This document shows positions 41,441 through 49,638 of a stretch of 64,000 bases of DNA, piece after piece. This DNA comes from CADEED01 sp963839685. Lineage in GTDB: Bacteria > Pseudomonadota > Gammaproteobacteria > Steroidobacterales > Steroidobacteraceae. Under the pieces are notes generated by a model that worked only from the letters and a program-made list of their open reading frames with translations, searched no databases and had not been told where the DNA came from. The stretch covers positions 186,001 to 250,000 of the forward strand of contig CAWIVS010000004.1 of assembly GCA_963839685.1 (NCBI GenBank), in the 5' to 3' direction. A program made the translations under genes and the position numbers. How positions within the stretch are numbered: position 1 is the stretch's first letter; the number at the start of each line of letters is the position of its first letter.

Positions 41441-42976
41441 ATGGGGTTTGGTTTGCTTTCGCTTCTGACCTGGCTGCCCATCGCGGGTGGCCTGGTCGTC
41501 CTGTTGCTCGGCGATCGGGGCATCCGCCTGGGACGCTGGGTGGCGCTCACCACCGCGGTGGTGGTGTTCGGCGCGTCGATTCCGCTGTGGACGCAATTCG
41601 ATACCTCGACATTCGATCTGCAGTTCGTCGAGCGCCTGCCGTGGATTCCGGCGCTGAATTCCACCTACTACATGGGCATCGACGGCATCTCGCTGCCGCT
41701 GATCCTGTTGACGACTCTCATCACGATTCCGGTGGTCGTTGCGGCCTGGACGGTCATCGAGTCGCGCCCGGCGCAGTACTACGCCGCCTTCCTCGTCATG
41801 GAAGGGCTCATGATCGGCGTCTTCAGTGCGGCCGATGCGTTGCTGTTCTACTTCTTCTGGGAAGCGATGCTCATTCCGATGTTCCTCATCATCGGCGTGT
41901 GGGGTGGTCCGCGGCGCGTCTACGCGACGCTCAAGTTCTTCCTGTACACCTTCCTCGGCAGCGTGTTCATGCTGGTCGCGCTGATCTACATGTACCTGCA
42001 AACCGGCGAACGCCTGGAAACGGGGGCCGACTACAGCATTGCGGCCTTCCACCAGCTGCCGCTCAGCGCCACCGAGCAGATGTGGATTTTCTTCGCCTTC
42101 CTGCTGGCCTTCGCCGTCAAGGTTCCGATGGTCCCGGTGCACACCTGGTTGCCCGATGCGCACGTCGAAGCGCCTACCGGCGGCTCGGTGGTGCTGGCCG
42201 CCATCATGCTGAAGATGGGCGGTTACGGTTTCCTGCGCTTCAGCCTGCCGATCACGCCGGACGCCTCGCGAGAATTCGACTGGTTCATCATTCTCCTGTC
42301 GCTGATCGCGGTGGTGTACATCGGCTTCGTCGCGCTCGTGCAGACCGACATGAAGAAGCTCATCGCGTATTCCTCCATTGCGCACATGGGCTTCGTCACA
42401 CTGGGCGCATTCGTGGTGTACGACATCCAGGCAGCGACCGGCTCAGTGCAGGGCGCCGGCATGGGCATCGACGGTGCGATGGTGCAGATGGTGTCCCACG
42501 GCCTGATCTCGGGCGCATTGTTCCTGTGCGTGGGCGTGATGTACGACCGCGTGCATTCGCGCGAAATCAGTGCCTATGGCGGCGTGATCAACACCATGCC
42601 GAAATTCGGCGCCTTCATGGTGCTGTTCGCCCTCGCGAATTCCGGTCTGCCGGGTACTTCCGGATTCGTGGGCGAATTCCTCGTGATCATTGCCTCGTTC
42701 AAGGCCAACTTCTGGTACGCCTTCCTCGCCGGACTCACGTTGATCCTCGGCGCGGCGTACACGTTGTGGCTGGTCAAACGCGTGGTCTTTGGCGAGGTGG
42801 CGAATCATCACGTCGCCGAGCTCCAGGACCTCAATTACCGCGAGTTCTTCATTCTCGGGCTGCTGGCCGTGGCCGTGCTGATCGTGGGTCTGTGGCCCGC
42901 GCCGCTGCTCGAGGTCATGCAGACCACGGTTCGTCATCTCGTGGAGCAGATTTCCATGAGCAAGCTGCCCCTATGA
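41441..42976 (+). CDS. nuoM: NADH-quinone oxidoreductase subunit M
   Basis: 511 residues from the ATG at 41441; a GTG at 41435 is the alternative. Antiporter-like subunit with about 14 TM helices. Conserved MGIDGISLPLILLTTLI, FFWEAMLIPMFLIIGVWGG, VPVHTWLPDAHVEAPTGGSV and YSSIAHMGFVTLG. Overlaps nuoN by 4 bases (ATGA). Confidence 0.98.
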   Translation: MGFGLLSLLTWLPIAGGLVVLLLGDRGIRLGRWVALTTAVVVFGASIPLWTQFDTSTFDLQFVERLPWIPALNSTYYMGIDGISLPLILLTTLITIPVVVAAWTVIESRPAQYYAAFLVMEGLMIGVFSAADALLFYFFWEAMLIPMFLIIGVWGGPRRVYATLKFFLYTFLGSVFMLVALIYMYLQTGERLETGADYSIAAFHQLPLSATEQMWIFFAFLLAFAVKVPMVPVHTWLPDAHVEAPTGGSVVLAAIMLKMGGYGFLRFSLPITPDASREFDWFIILLSLIAVVYIGFVALVQTDMKKLIAYSSIAHMGFVTLGAFVVYDIQAATGSVQGAGMGIDGAMVQMVSHGLISGALFLCVGVMYDRVHSREISAYGGVINTMPKFGAFMVLFALANSGLPGTSGFVGEFLVIIASFKANFWYAFLAGLTLILGAAYTLWLVKRVVFGEVANHHVAELQDLNYREFFILGLLAVAVLIVGLWPAPLLEVMQTTVRHLVEQISMSKLPL

Positions 42977-44412
42977 CGCCATTCACCTGGTCGAGCCTGC
43001 AGCCCGCGTTGCCCGAGATCTACCTCACGGCGGCGATCTGCGTATTGCTCATGGCCGACGTGTTCTTCGGTGATCGGCGCCGCGGCCTCGCGCCGACGCT
43101 CACGCTGCTGATCCTGGTGGTAGGGGCCGCGATCACCTTGCTCTATGCGAATGTCGGCGAGCGCGTGCTCCTGTTCGGCGACAGCTACGTGACGGATCCG
43201 CTGGCGGTGGTGCTCAAGCTGTTCGGCTTCGTGACCATCGCATTGGCATTGCTTTATTCGCGCGAGTATCTCGAGCGCCGCGGCATGATGCGCGGTGAGT
43301 ACTACGTGCTGGCGTTAACGAGCCTGCTCGGCATCTTCGTCATGGTCTCGGCCAACAGCCTGCTCACCGTGTACATCGGCGTAGAACTCATGTCGCTCTC
43401 GCTTTATGCCATGGTGGCGTTCGACCGCGACTCGGGGCTGGCGGCGGAATCGGCGATGAAGTACTTCGTGCTCGGCGCCATCGCCTCGGGAATGTTGTTG
43501 TACGGCATGTCGCTGATCTATGGCCTCAATGGCACGATCAACCTCGACGATCTCGCCGCGAAGGCTACCGGCGAGCCCAGCGCCGGCGTGATCCTGGGGC
43601 TGGTGTTCATGGTGGTCGGGGTGGCGTTCAAGTTCGGCGCCGTGCCGTTTCACATGTGGGTGCCGGACGTTTACAGCGGCGCGCCCACCGCGGTGACCCT
43701 GTTCCTGTCGACGGTCCCCAAGATCGCGTCGTTCGCCTTCGCCTTCCGGCTGCTGGCTCATGGCATGGGCGGCATCGGTGACGCCTGGCAGGACATGCTC
43801 ATGCCGCTCGCGGTGCTGTCGCTGGTGTTCGGCAATGTCATCGCCATCGCGCAGTCGAGCCTCAAGCGCCTGCTGGCGTATTCGGCCATCGGCAACGTGG
43901 GCTTCATCCTGCTCGGCTTCGTCGCCGGCACCGCGGAAGGCTACGAAGCTGCGCTGTACTACACCATCGCCTACGTCATCATGACGCTGGGTTCATTCGG
44001 CGTGCTCACGCTCGCCAGCCGCGCCGGTTTCGAAGCCGACGACCTCGATCACTTCAAGGGTCTGCACAAGCGTGATCCGCTGCTGGCGCTGGTCATGATG
44101 TTCTTCATGTTCTCGACGGCCGGTGTGCCGCCCTTCGTCGGCTTCTGGGCGAAGTTCAACATCTTCCAGGCGCTGTGGCTCACCGGGCATTACTGGCTCA
44201 TCCTCATCGCGGCCGCGATGTCGGTGGTCGGCGTGTTCTATTACCTGCGCGTGATCAAGCTCATGTACTTCGACGCCCCGGGGGATCTGCCCGAGGGCCG
44301 CGGCAGCAGCGTCGGTGTGCGTGCGGTGCTGGCGCTGAATGCGGCGGCCGTACTGGTGCTCGGAATCGTGCCCAATGCATTGATTCAGCTGTGCGCGCGC
44401 GTTATCGGCTGA
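42973..44412 (+). CDS. nuoN: NADH-quinone oxidoreductase subunit N
   Basis: 479 residues. Third antiporter-like subunit, last nuo gene. Conserved YIGVELMSLSLYAMVAF, AMKYFVLGAIASGMLLYG, VPFHMWVPDVYSGAPTAVT, AYSAIGNVGFILLG and GVPPFVGFWAKFNIFQAL. Ends 72 bases before the initiator tRNA; no clear T-rich terminator is visible in that gap. Confidence 0.97.
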   Translation: MTPFTWSSLQPALPEIYLTAAICVLLMADVFFGDRRRGLAPTLTLLILVVGAAITLLYANVGERVLLFGDSYVTDPLAVVLKLFGFVTIALALLYSREYLERRGMMRGEYYVLALTSLLGIFVMVSANSLLTVYIGVELMSLSLYAMVAFDRDSGLAAESAMKYFVLGAIASGMLLYGMSLIYGLNGTINLDDLAAKATGEPSAGVILGLVFMVVGVAFKFGAVPFHMWVPDVYSGAPTAVTLFLSTVPKIASFAFAFRLLAHGMGGIGDAWQDMLMPLAVLSLVFGNVIAIAQSSLKRLLAYSAIGNVGFILLGFVAGTAEGYEAALYYTIAYVIMTLGSFGVLTLASRAGFEADDLDHFKGLHKRDPLLALVMMFFMFSTAGVPPFVGFWAKFNIFQALWLTGHYWLILIAAAMSVVGVFYYLRVIKLMYFDAPGDLPEGRGSSVGVRAVLALNAAAVLVLGIVPNALIQLCARVIG

Positions 44413-44484
44413 ACCGCCAAATCTGGGTTTGCAATGCGGTCGCGCTTGGCAGAGAATGCGCGCCCCTCGCTTGAGGGGACCGGT

Positions 44485-44561
44485 TGCGGGGTGGAGCAGT
44501 CTGGCAGCTCGTCGGGCTCATAACCCGAAGGTCGCAGGTTCAAATCCTGCCCCCGCTACCA
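44485..44561 (+). tRNA. Initiator tRNA-fMet(CAU)
   Basis: 77 bases with encoded CCA. Anticodon CAT in GGGCTCATAACCC; the three consecutive G-C pairs at the base of the anticodon stem mark an initiator. Base 1 is T and base 72 is T, so the 1:72 pair is unpaired, another initiator feature; E. coli has C1-A72. It follows nuoN and would usually be followed directly by rimP. Confidence 0.96.
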
Positions 44562-45054
44562 CTCGTCCCTTCGGCCCTCAAAAGGGCTGCAGGGGCGAGA
44601 TTCCAATGGGCGACCAGACCGCCCTTAGAGTACCGGCTTCAGCCGGATTTCACCGCCGAATAGCTCACGCAACACGACACGTGCGCGCCCTGCCGCGTGC
44701 GCATCCCCGTCGAGGCCTGCGTTCACCTGGGCCCTGAACATCGTGGCCGCCTTGGGCAACATCGCGACGACCTCAACCAGCCTTCTCCCACGGCTGCGTG
44801 GCTCCCCACGTCAGCGCCGCGCCGCCGCACGTTGCGATCGCCGCCGGCACAACGTCGTCGGGCGACGGTCCCGGTCACTCATGAGGTGATGAAATGAAAT
44901 GCAAGAGAAAAAACCGAAGCGGCCGAGCGCAAGGTGCACGGGACAGATCTACGCTGCTGAACTTACTCGGCTGCTTCTCGCTGCTGGTTGTGGGAGTATC
45001 CAAGACGCGCAATGGGAGACGATTCGGCCGATACCTTTCACGGAAGGAGGTCTT
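44562..45054. other. Gap after tRNA-fMet with recombinase relic
   Basis: About 490 bases without an intact gene. The first 40 bases can fold (ACTCGTCCCT with AGGGGCGAG, inner CCCT/AGGG) but lack a T tract. A minus-strand stretch at 44625-44792 encodes the tail of a serine recombinase (separate entry). The rest has no coding signal I recognise; GGAGG at 45046-45050 is the ribosome site of the next gene. Confidence 0.6.
44625..44792 (-). pseudogene. C-terminal relic of a large serine recombinase
   Basis: The minus strand reads about 55 codons to a TAA (44625-44627): VEVVAMLPKAATMFRAQV, NAGLDGDAHAAGRARVVLRE, then LFGGEIRLKPVL. This is the coiled-coil plus closing beta pattern (PKA..YR..I..GLDGD..AA..AR..LRELFGGEIRL..) found near the C-terminus of many large serine recombinases. 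A stop precedes it in frame, and no catalytic domain is present. It lies 63 bases from the initiator tRNA. Recognition is from memory of family sequences, so a search is needed. Confidence 0.55.
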
Positions 45055-46023
45055 ATGCCGCGCTCGCGTTCTTTCGGAATCTGGCTCGCGCTCTGCCTGA
45101 GCACCCTCAGCCTGGCGGCCCACGCGCAGACCACGTACACCACCGAGCGGGTGACCACGACCCCCAGAGTCGCCATCCTCGGCCTCAACGACAAGGGCGA
45201 AATGGTCGGCACTGATTTTCAGAACAACTACCTGTGGCGCAAGAACGGCCGGCAGATTCAGCTTCCCGGCCTCCCGGGAGTGACTGCTCTGCAGACTCTG
45301 GCCGTTGCGATCAACAATCGGTCCCAGATCATCGGTTACACCAGCGTTCCATACCACGGCTTCCTCTTGCGACACAAAGTCATTCTCGACCTGGGCGATC
45401 TATTCCCCAGCGACATCAACAATGCGGGCCAGATCGTCGGGTCGTCGGGTGCCATGTCATTTCTTTGGCAGGCAGGCACGATACAGATATATGACGGTCC
45501 TTCGGGCAGCATCAACGACTTCGGCGACGTGGTGGGCGGCGCCGTTCTGAGTTCTGACCAGATCATGCAGGGCGGAGTGGTCACCACCCTCGAGCCCTTG
45601 CCCGGTAGAGGAATGACACTGGGTTTTGACATCAACAATCACGCCCAGGTTGTCGGATGGTCGCTACCCGGCCCGCCCCCCTCTATAGGTCAGGCCTTTT
45701 TCTGGCAGGCTGGTGAGGCGAGGCTATTGCCGAAGCTTCAACCGAGTCCGCAAACCTACGCGCGCTCGATCAACGACAGCGAAGTCATCGTGGGTTTTTC
45801 GGAAGGCGTGGGCGTGGAGGCGACGGCGCTCGTTTGGCTCAACGGCAATGTGTACTCCCTGACGGAGCTGATCAGTCCAGATGAATCCTTGAGGCCGTAC
45901 GTCAGATTGCGTCACGCGTGGAAGGTAAACAACCGCGGGCAGATCCTCGTCGACGGCATCGACGTGCGCGAGCCAGACGTTTTCGCGCACTTTCTGCTCA
46001 CGCCGGTGCGGGGACGCAGGTAG
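45055..46023 (+). CDS. Exported HAF-repeat protein
   Basis: 322 residues from the ATG at 45055, preceded by AAGGAGG at 7-base spacing... the strongest ribosome site nearby; the frame is open upstream but that part lacks coding character. Signal peptide FGIWLALCLSTLSLAAHAQ. At least five repeats of the HAF type (extracellular repeat, TIGR02913-like): AINNRSQIIGYTS, DINNAGQIVGSSG plus MSFLWQAG, DINNHAQVVGWSL plus AFFWQAGEARLL, SINDSEVIVGFSEG plus ALVWLNGNVYSL, KVNNRGQILVDG. The molecular role is unknown. Confidence 0.8.
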   Translation: MPRSRSFGIWLALCLSTLSLAAHAQTTYTTERVTTTPRVAILGLNDKGEMVGTDFQNNYLWRKNGRQIQLPGLPGVTALQTLAVAINNRSQIIGYTSVPYHGFLLRHKVILDLGDLFPSDINNAGQIVGSSGAMSFLWQAGTIQIYDGPSGSINDFGDVVGGAVLSSDQIMQGGVVTTLEPLPGRGMTLGFDINNHAQVVGWSLPGPPPSIGQAFFWQAGEARLLPKLQPSPQTYARSINDSEVIVGFSEGVGVEATALVWLNGNVYSLTELISPDESLRPYVRLRHAWKVNNRGQILVDGIDVREPDVFAHFLLTPVRGRR

Positions 46024-46381
46024 CGCAAGTTCTGGACGGCCCCGTATTCCACAGTGCCGCGCCACGTTGGCGTGGTTCGCTGAGCGCGGAGTGAGCGGCC
46101 GAACTACTTGGCGAGCCGCGCAAACTTCCGTGTCACGGCCTTGACCATTTATACAGTATGGCTACCCGCGTGTTGCTGGATGGACACCGCCGCGCTCTGG
46201 GAAAACAATTTCGCGGCATGGCTGGCCGCACTGTCCCACATGTCGAGTGTTTGAACTGCCGGCACCGCGCGAAGCTCGAGCAGCCGGCGCTGCGCGGAAA
46301 GTCCGGCAGCCAACTGCTAACAGCCAGGCGCAGACACCGCGAGAGCATTACGCGCGACACCTGAATTCGCGTGCTTGCGAT
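46024..46381. other. Non-coding gap with a LexA-like box
   Basis: 358 bases between convergent genes. TTGACCATTTATACAG (46141-46156) matches a LexA box (CTG-N10-CAG) at 11 of 16 positions and lies 2 bases before an ATG that opens a 68-codon frame (46158-46364) with no recognisable product. A second short frame in another phase begins MDTAALWENNFAAWLAAL (46186 on) and stops after 24 residues. Both look like remnants. No terminator for the convergent genes is obvious. Confidence 0.35.
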
Positions 46382-47839
46382 CTAGTGGTCGCTCTTGATC
46401 CCGGCGAGAAGTTTGTCGAGGTCGGCGCGGCGATAGAGCCGGCCGTCGGCCACGACCGCGTGGATCTTCTGCGTGTTGCGGATGTCCTCGAGGGGGTTGG
46501 CCTCGAGCAGCACCAGGTCGGCGAGCTTGCCGGGTTCGATGCTGCCCAAGGAATCGGTCATTTCGAGGACGCGAGCAGGGTTGAGAGTGGCGGTCCGCAG
46601 GGCCTCGAGCGGGGAGAGGCCGGCCTCGACCAGTCTTTCGAGCTCCACGTGGAGGCTGATGCCGGGAACCTGAAACGGCACTCCAACGTCCGTTGCGGCC
46701 AGCAGCACGACACCGGCCTTGTTCAATAGACGAACGGTCTCCAACTCGAGCGGGACAATCGGGCGCAGGATCGATTGGAACTCCCGAGTCGCCGCAGAGC
46801 GGTACCAATTCTCCCAACTGCGACGGATCTCCTGCGGGACGAGTCGCATGCGGGCTAGGTCCGAAAGAACCTGCTCCGCGTACACGACGTGGTGATACGC
46901 CACTAGATCGGCGGTGACCGCCACTCCATTTCGCCGGTACGCCTCGATGGCGGACGCACAGGCGGCGGGGTCTCGGCTGTCGTAGAGGGCGCGAACGTGC
47001 CGGAACATGGCCAAGAACTTCTCGCCGTCTGGCAGGCGGTCGTAGTTGGCAAGAACACTTGCGAACCGCTTCCGCTCGGCCTCAGCCACAGTCGAGCAGC
47101 CTGTTACGAGAGCATCCGGATGCTCGGCCGTGCGCTGGCCGGCGTCAGCGGCCTCCTCGGGTGTAATGCGGAACGGCACGTGGCCGTCCACGGGGATTTT
47201 CCTGCGCCGGGCCTCGTCCATGATCGCGAAGTAGGCCTCGCGGGAAAGGTTTTCGTAGACTTTGACGAGATCGGCACCATTCGAGGCCAGCTGTTGTACC
47301 GCGGCACGCGCCTCCGCCGCCGTGTGCACGACGACAGCGTTGCTACCCAGCGGAGGATCGCCATCGAGCGAAGGGCCTGCGGTAAGAAATCGCGGTGGCC
47401 CACGAACAACCCCTTCGGCCAGTTGGCGCCTCACTGTCTTGCTCAGCGCGAGCGTCACGTCGCCGGTCCCGTCGTTCATGTTGCGAACCCCGGTGACGCC
47501 ATGAGCGAGAAACAGCGGGAAGTGCCAGTCCCGGGCCGCCACCGACCTGAGCGAGCTATCTAGCGCAACGTTGGCCACCGAGTGGACGTGCATGTCCCAC
47601 AGGCCAGGTATGAGGTACCGGCCGGCGGCGTCCACGACTTTCGCGTTGTCGGGCACGGCGACCTCGCGGACGGAGCCGACGGCTGCAATGCGGTTGCCTG
47701 CGACGAGAACCGTCTGTCCCGGATGGAGCGAGCCATCGCTGACATCGACAACGGTGACGCCGCGGATTGCGACAGTCGGAGACTGCGCATGTGCGCAGGC
47801 AAGAAGGAGCAGGCAGAGGACGGGAACGAGGTTCTTCAT
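46382..47839 (-). CDS. Exported amidohydrolase-family protein
   Basis: 485 residues from the ATG at 47839 (MKNLVPVLCLLLLACAHAQS), which supplies a signal peptide; the frame is open further upstream. Metal-dependent hydrolase of the imidazolonepropionase-like group: composite sheet domain TVAIRGVTVVDVSDG, metal His pair in LIPGLWDMHVHS, GVTGVRNMNDG, metal-bridging Lys in DLVKVYENLS, His in VDGHVPF and EHPDA, Asp in LLAATDVGVPF, and the tail LGSIEPGKLADLVLLEANPL. The substrate cannot be deduced. The IS30 element lies 163 bases upstream and may affect its expression. Confidence 0.88.
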   Translation of the reverse strand: MKNLVPVLCLLLLACAHAQSPTVAIRGVTVVDVSDGSLHPGQTVLVAGNRIAAVGSVREVAVPDNAKVVDAAGRYLIPGLWDMHVHSVANVALDSSLRSVAARDWHFPLFLAHGVTGVRNMNDGTGDVTLALSKTVRRQLAEGVVRGPPRFLTAGPSLDGDPPLGSNAVVVHTAAEARAAVQQLASNGADLVKVYENLSREAYFAIMDEARRRKIPVDGHVPFRITPEEAADAGQRTAEHPDALVTGCSTVAEAERKRFASVLANYDRLPDGEKFLAMFRHVRALYDSRDPAACASAIEAYRRNGVAVTADLVAYHHVVYAEQVLSDLARMRLVPQEIRRSWENWYRSAATREFQSILRPIVPLELETVRLLNKAGVVLLAATDVGVPFQVPGISLHVELERLVEAGLSPLEALRTATLNPARVLEMTDSLGSIEPGKLADLVLLEANPLEDIRNTQKIHAVVADGRLYRRADLDKLLAGIKSDH

Positions 47840-48002
47840 GAACGCACGCATGCAGGTGAAGGCGATCTGCATCTCGAATGTCCGTTCTTCACAGACGTAG
47901 GTGACCGCATTCGAAGTCCGCCGGCGGCTTTCGGCCTGAAGCGGTGCTGTTACGATGTTACATCCGCGAGAGCTATCGGCAACGCAGCGTTGGATACCGA
48001 CT

Positions 48003-49255
48003 TCCGCTTTGGGTGGCGGACTCAACTGGTCGACGCAACATCTAGACTCTCAGTGTAGAGGGAGGATGTTGCTCATGAAGCGCCGGACAAGGATCCAGTA
48101 CACGGAGGCCGACAAGGCTTTGATGTGGGAACGTTGGCGACAAGGCGATTCGCTGCATGAGATCGCTCGTCTCTTCGATCGTTACCATCCTTCGATTGGT
48201 GGGATGCTCGCAAGGACCGGCGGGATACGGCCTCGGCCTCGATGTCGCTCTTCGTTGGCACTGGCTTTGACTGAGCGCGAGGAGATCTCCCGTGGCGTGA
48301 TGGCGGGGCTGTCCGTTCGTGCGATTGCTCGCACGCTCAGGCGTCCGCCTTGCACGGTAAGCAGAGAGTTACGCCGCAATGGTGGCCGGCAAGCATATCG
48401 AGCGAGTGCTGCGGATCAAGCCGCGTGGGATCGGGCGCAGCGTCCGAAGCGCTGTAAACTCGCGAAGAACCCTGCGCTAGCGCGTGTCGTGGCCGACAAG
48501 CTGCAGCTCGAGTGGTCGCCACATCAAGTGGCCGGATGGCTCAAGCGCACGTATCCGCAGGACGAGACGCGCCAGGTGTCCCACGAGACGATCTATCGCA
48601 CGCTCTTCATCCAGGCCCGTGGTGCCCTGAAGAAAGAGCTGTTGCAGCACCTGCGACGCACCCGCGGGATGCGTCGTTCGCGCCATCACACGCAGAAGAC
48701 GTCCGATCATGGGCGGATCACCCAGACAGTGTCGATCCGCGAACGTCCGGCCGAGGCAGAGGACCGAGCGGTGCCGGGCCACTGGGAAGGCGATCTCTTC
48801 TTCGGCAGTCACAACAGCCAGATCGCGACGCTGGTGGAACGCCAGACGAGATACGTCATTCTCGTGCGAGTACCAGGCAAGGACAGCGAAACGGTCGTGA
48901 ACGCACTCGATCAAGCAGGCTCACAAGCTACCTGGCGAGCTCTGCAAGTCGCTGACCTGGGACCGTGGCAAGGAAATGGCAGACCATAAGCGCTTCTCGC
49001 TCGCCACCGACGTGCAGGTCTACTTCTGCGATCCGCACCAACCATGGCAGCGTGGCTCAAACGAGAACACCAACGGCCTGCTACGCCAATACTTCCCGAA
49101 AGGCATGGATCTATCGGATATGAGCCAAAGCAAGCTCAATGCCATCGCTCGAAGACTGAACGAACGCCCGAGGGAAACGCTTGGCTTCGAGACGCCAGCA
49201 GAACGCTTTGCTCAATGCGTTGAATCGACCAGTTGAGTCCGCCACCCAAAGCGGA
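48003..49255 (+). mobile_element. IS30-family insertion sequence
   Basis: 1253 bp bounded by 31-bp perfect inverted repeats: TCCGCTTTGGGTGGCGGACT... at 48003-48033 and its complement at 49225-49255. It encodes one IS30-type transposase whose stop codon lies inside the right repeat. No target duplication of 2-4 bp is evident (left flank CCGACT, right flank CGTGAG). A diverged partial copy is at 50951-51110 in the same orientation. Confidence 0.92.
48075..49236 (+). CDS. IS30-family transposase (one frameshift)
   Basis: About 386 residues. The start at 48075 is 9 bases after GGAGG. N-terminal helix-turn-helix regions include SLHEIARLFDRYHPSIGG and LSVRAIARTLRRPPCTVSRE. The DDE catalytic domain has Asp in VPGHWEGDLFFGSHN, Asp in LTWDRGKEMADH and Glu in NENTNGLLRQYFPKG. 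An extra G near 48912 (CACTCGATCAAG) shifts the frame; removing it restores VVNALIKQAHKLPGELCK. IS30 enzymes are normally single-frame, so this is an inactivating change or an error. Confidence 0.9.
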
Positions 49256-49638
49256 CGTGAGAAGCCTACGACGAAGGACATTCCAGCGGCGGCCGCAAGA
49301 AGACTGCACGGCGCTGCTCTATCCACTTCGCCATTGCTCGAACGGTAGCCTCTAAGGGTCTTAGCGAGCGACGTAGGCAATCGTTGTTCAAGATGCGTGG
49401 TCGTACTTGTTGGCGAGACTACATACGCGTCTCGTTTACCGATGTACTCTCAACAGGCGCGCTCGGTCGAGCACACTACTTCTGTCGTCAAGGCGCAAGC
49501 AAGGAATCTGCGATGTCGTGCGGTGATGCACTACTTCTCTCTATGCCGATCAGTTTCGTGGCAAGTGCGCCTGCGTGACGGACAGCAGCCCGGACTGCGA
49601 AGACGGTCGTCCATGGAAAAGTGAACGGGAGCGAATTT
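49256..49638. other. Gap between IS30 and YWTD-propeller gene
   Basis: About 380 bases. I see no gene, tRNA, terminator or convincing promoter. Base composition is less GC-rich than the core genes. A GGGAG ribosome site at 49627-49631 belongs to the next gene. Confidence 0.5.

Noticed and set aside
41587..44412. Apparent long nuoM-overlapping frame fused to nuoN
   Set aside because: The first 460 codons are a shifted-frame shadow of nuoM; nuoN starts normally at 42973.
44538..44561. tRNA-fMet 3' end as an attachment site
   Set aside because: I looked for a second copy of the 3' end downstream to about 58.7 kb and saw none, so no att repeat can be claimed.
48890..48930. Programmed frameshift in the IS30 transposase
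   Set aside because: IS30-family transposases are single-frame and there is no slippery run or stem; the extra G matches the error-like indels elsewhere.
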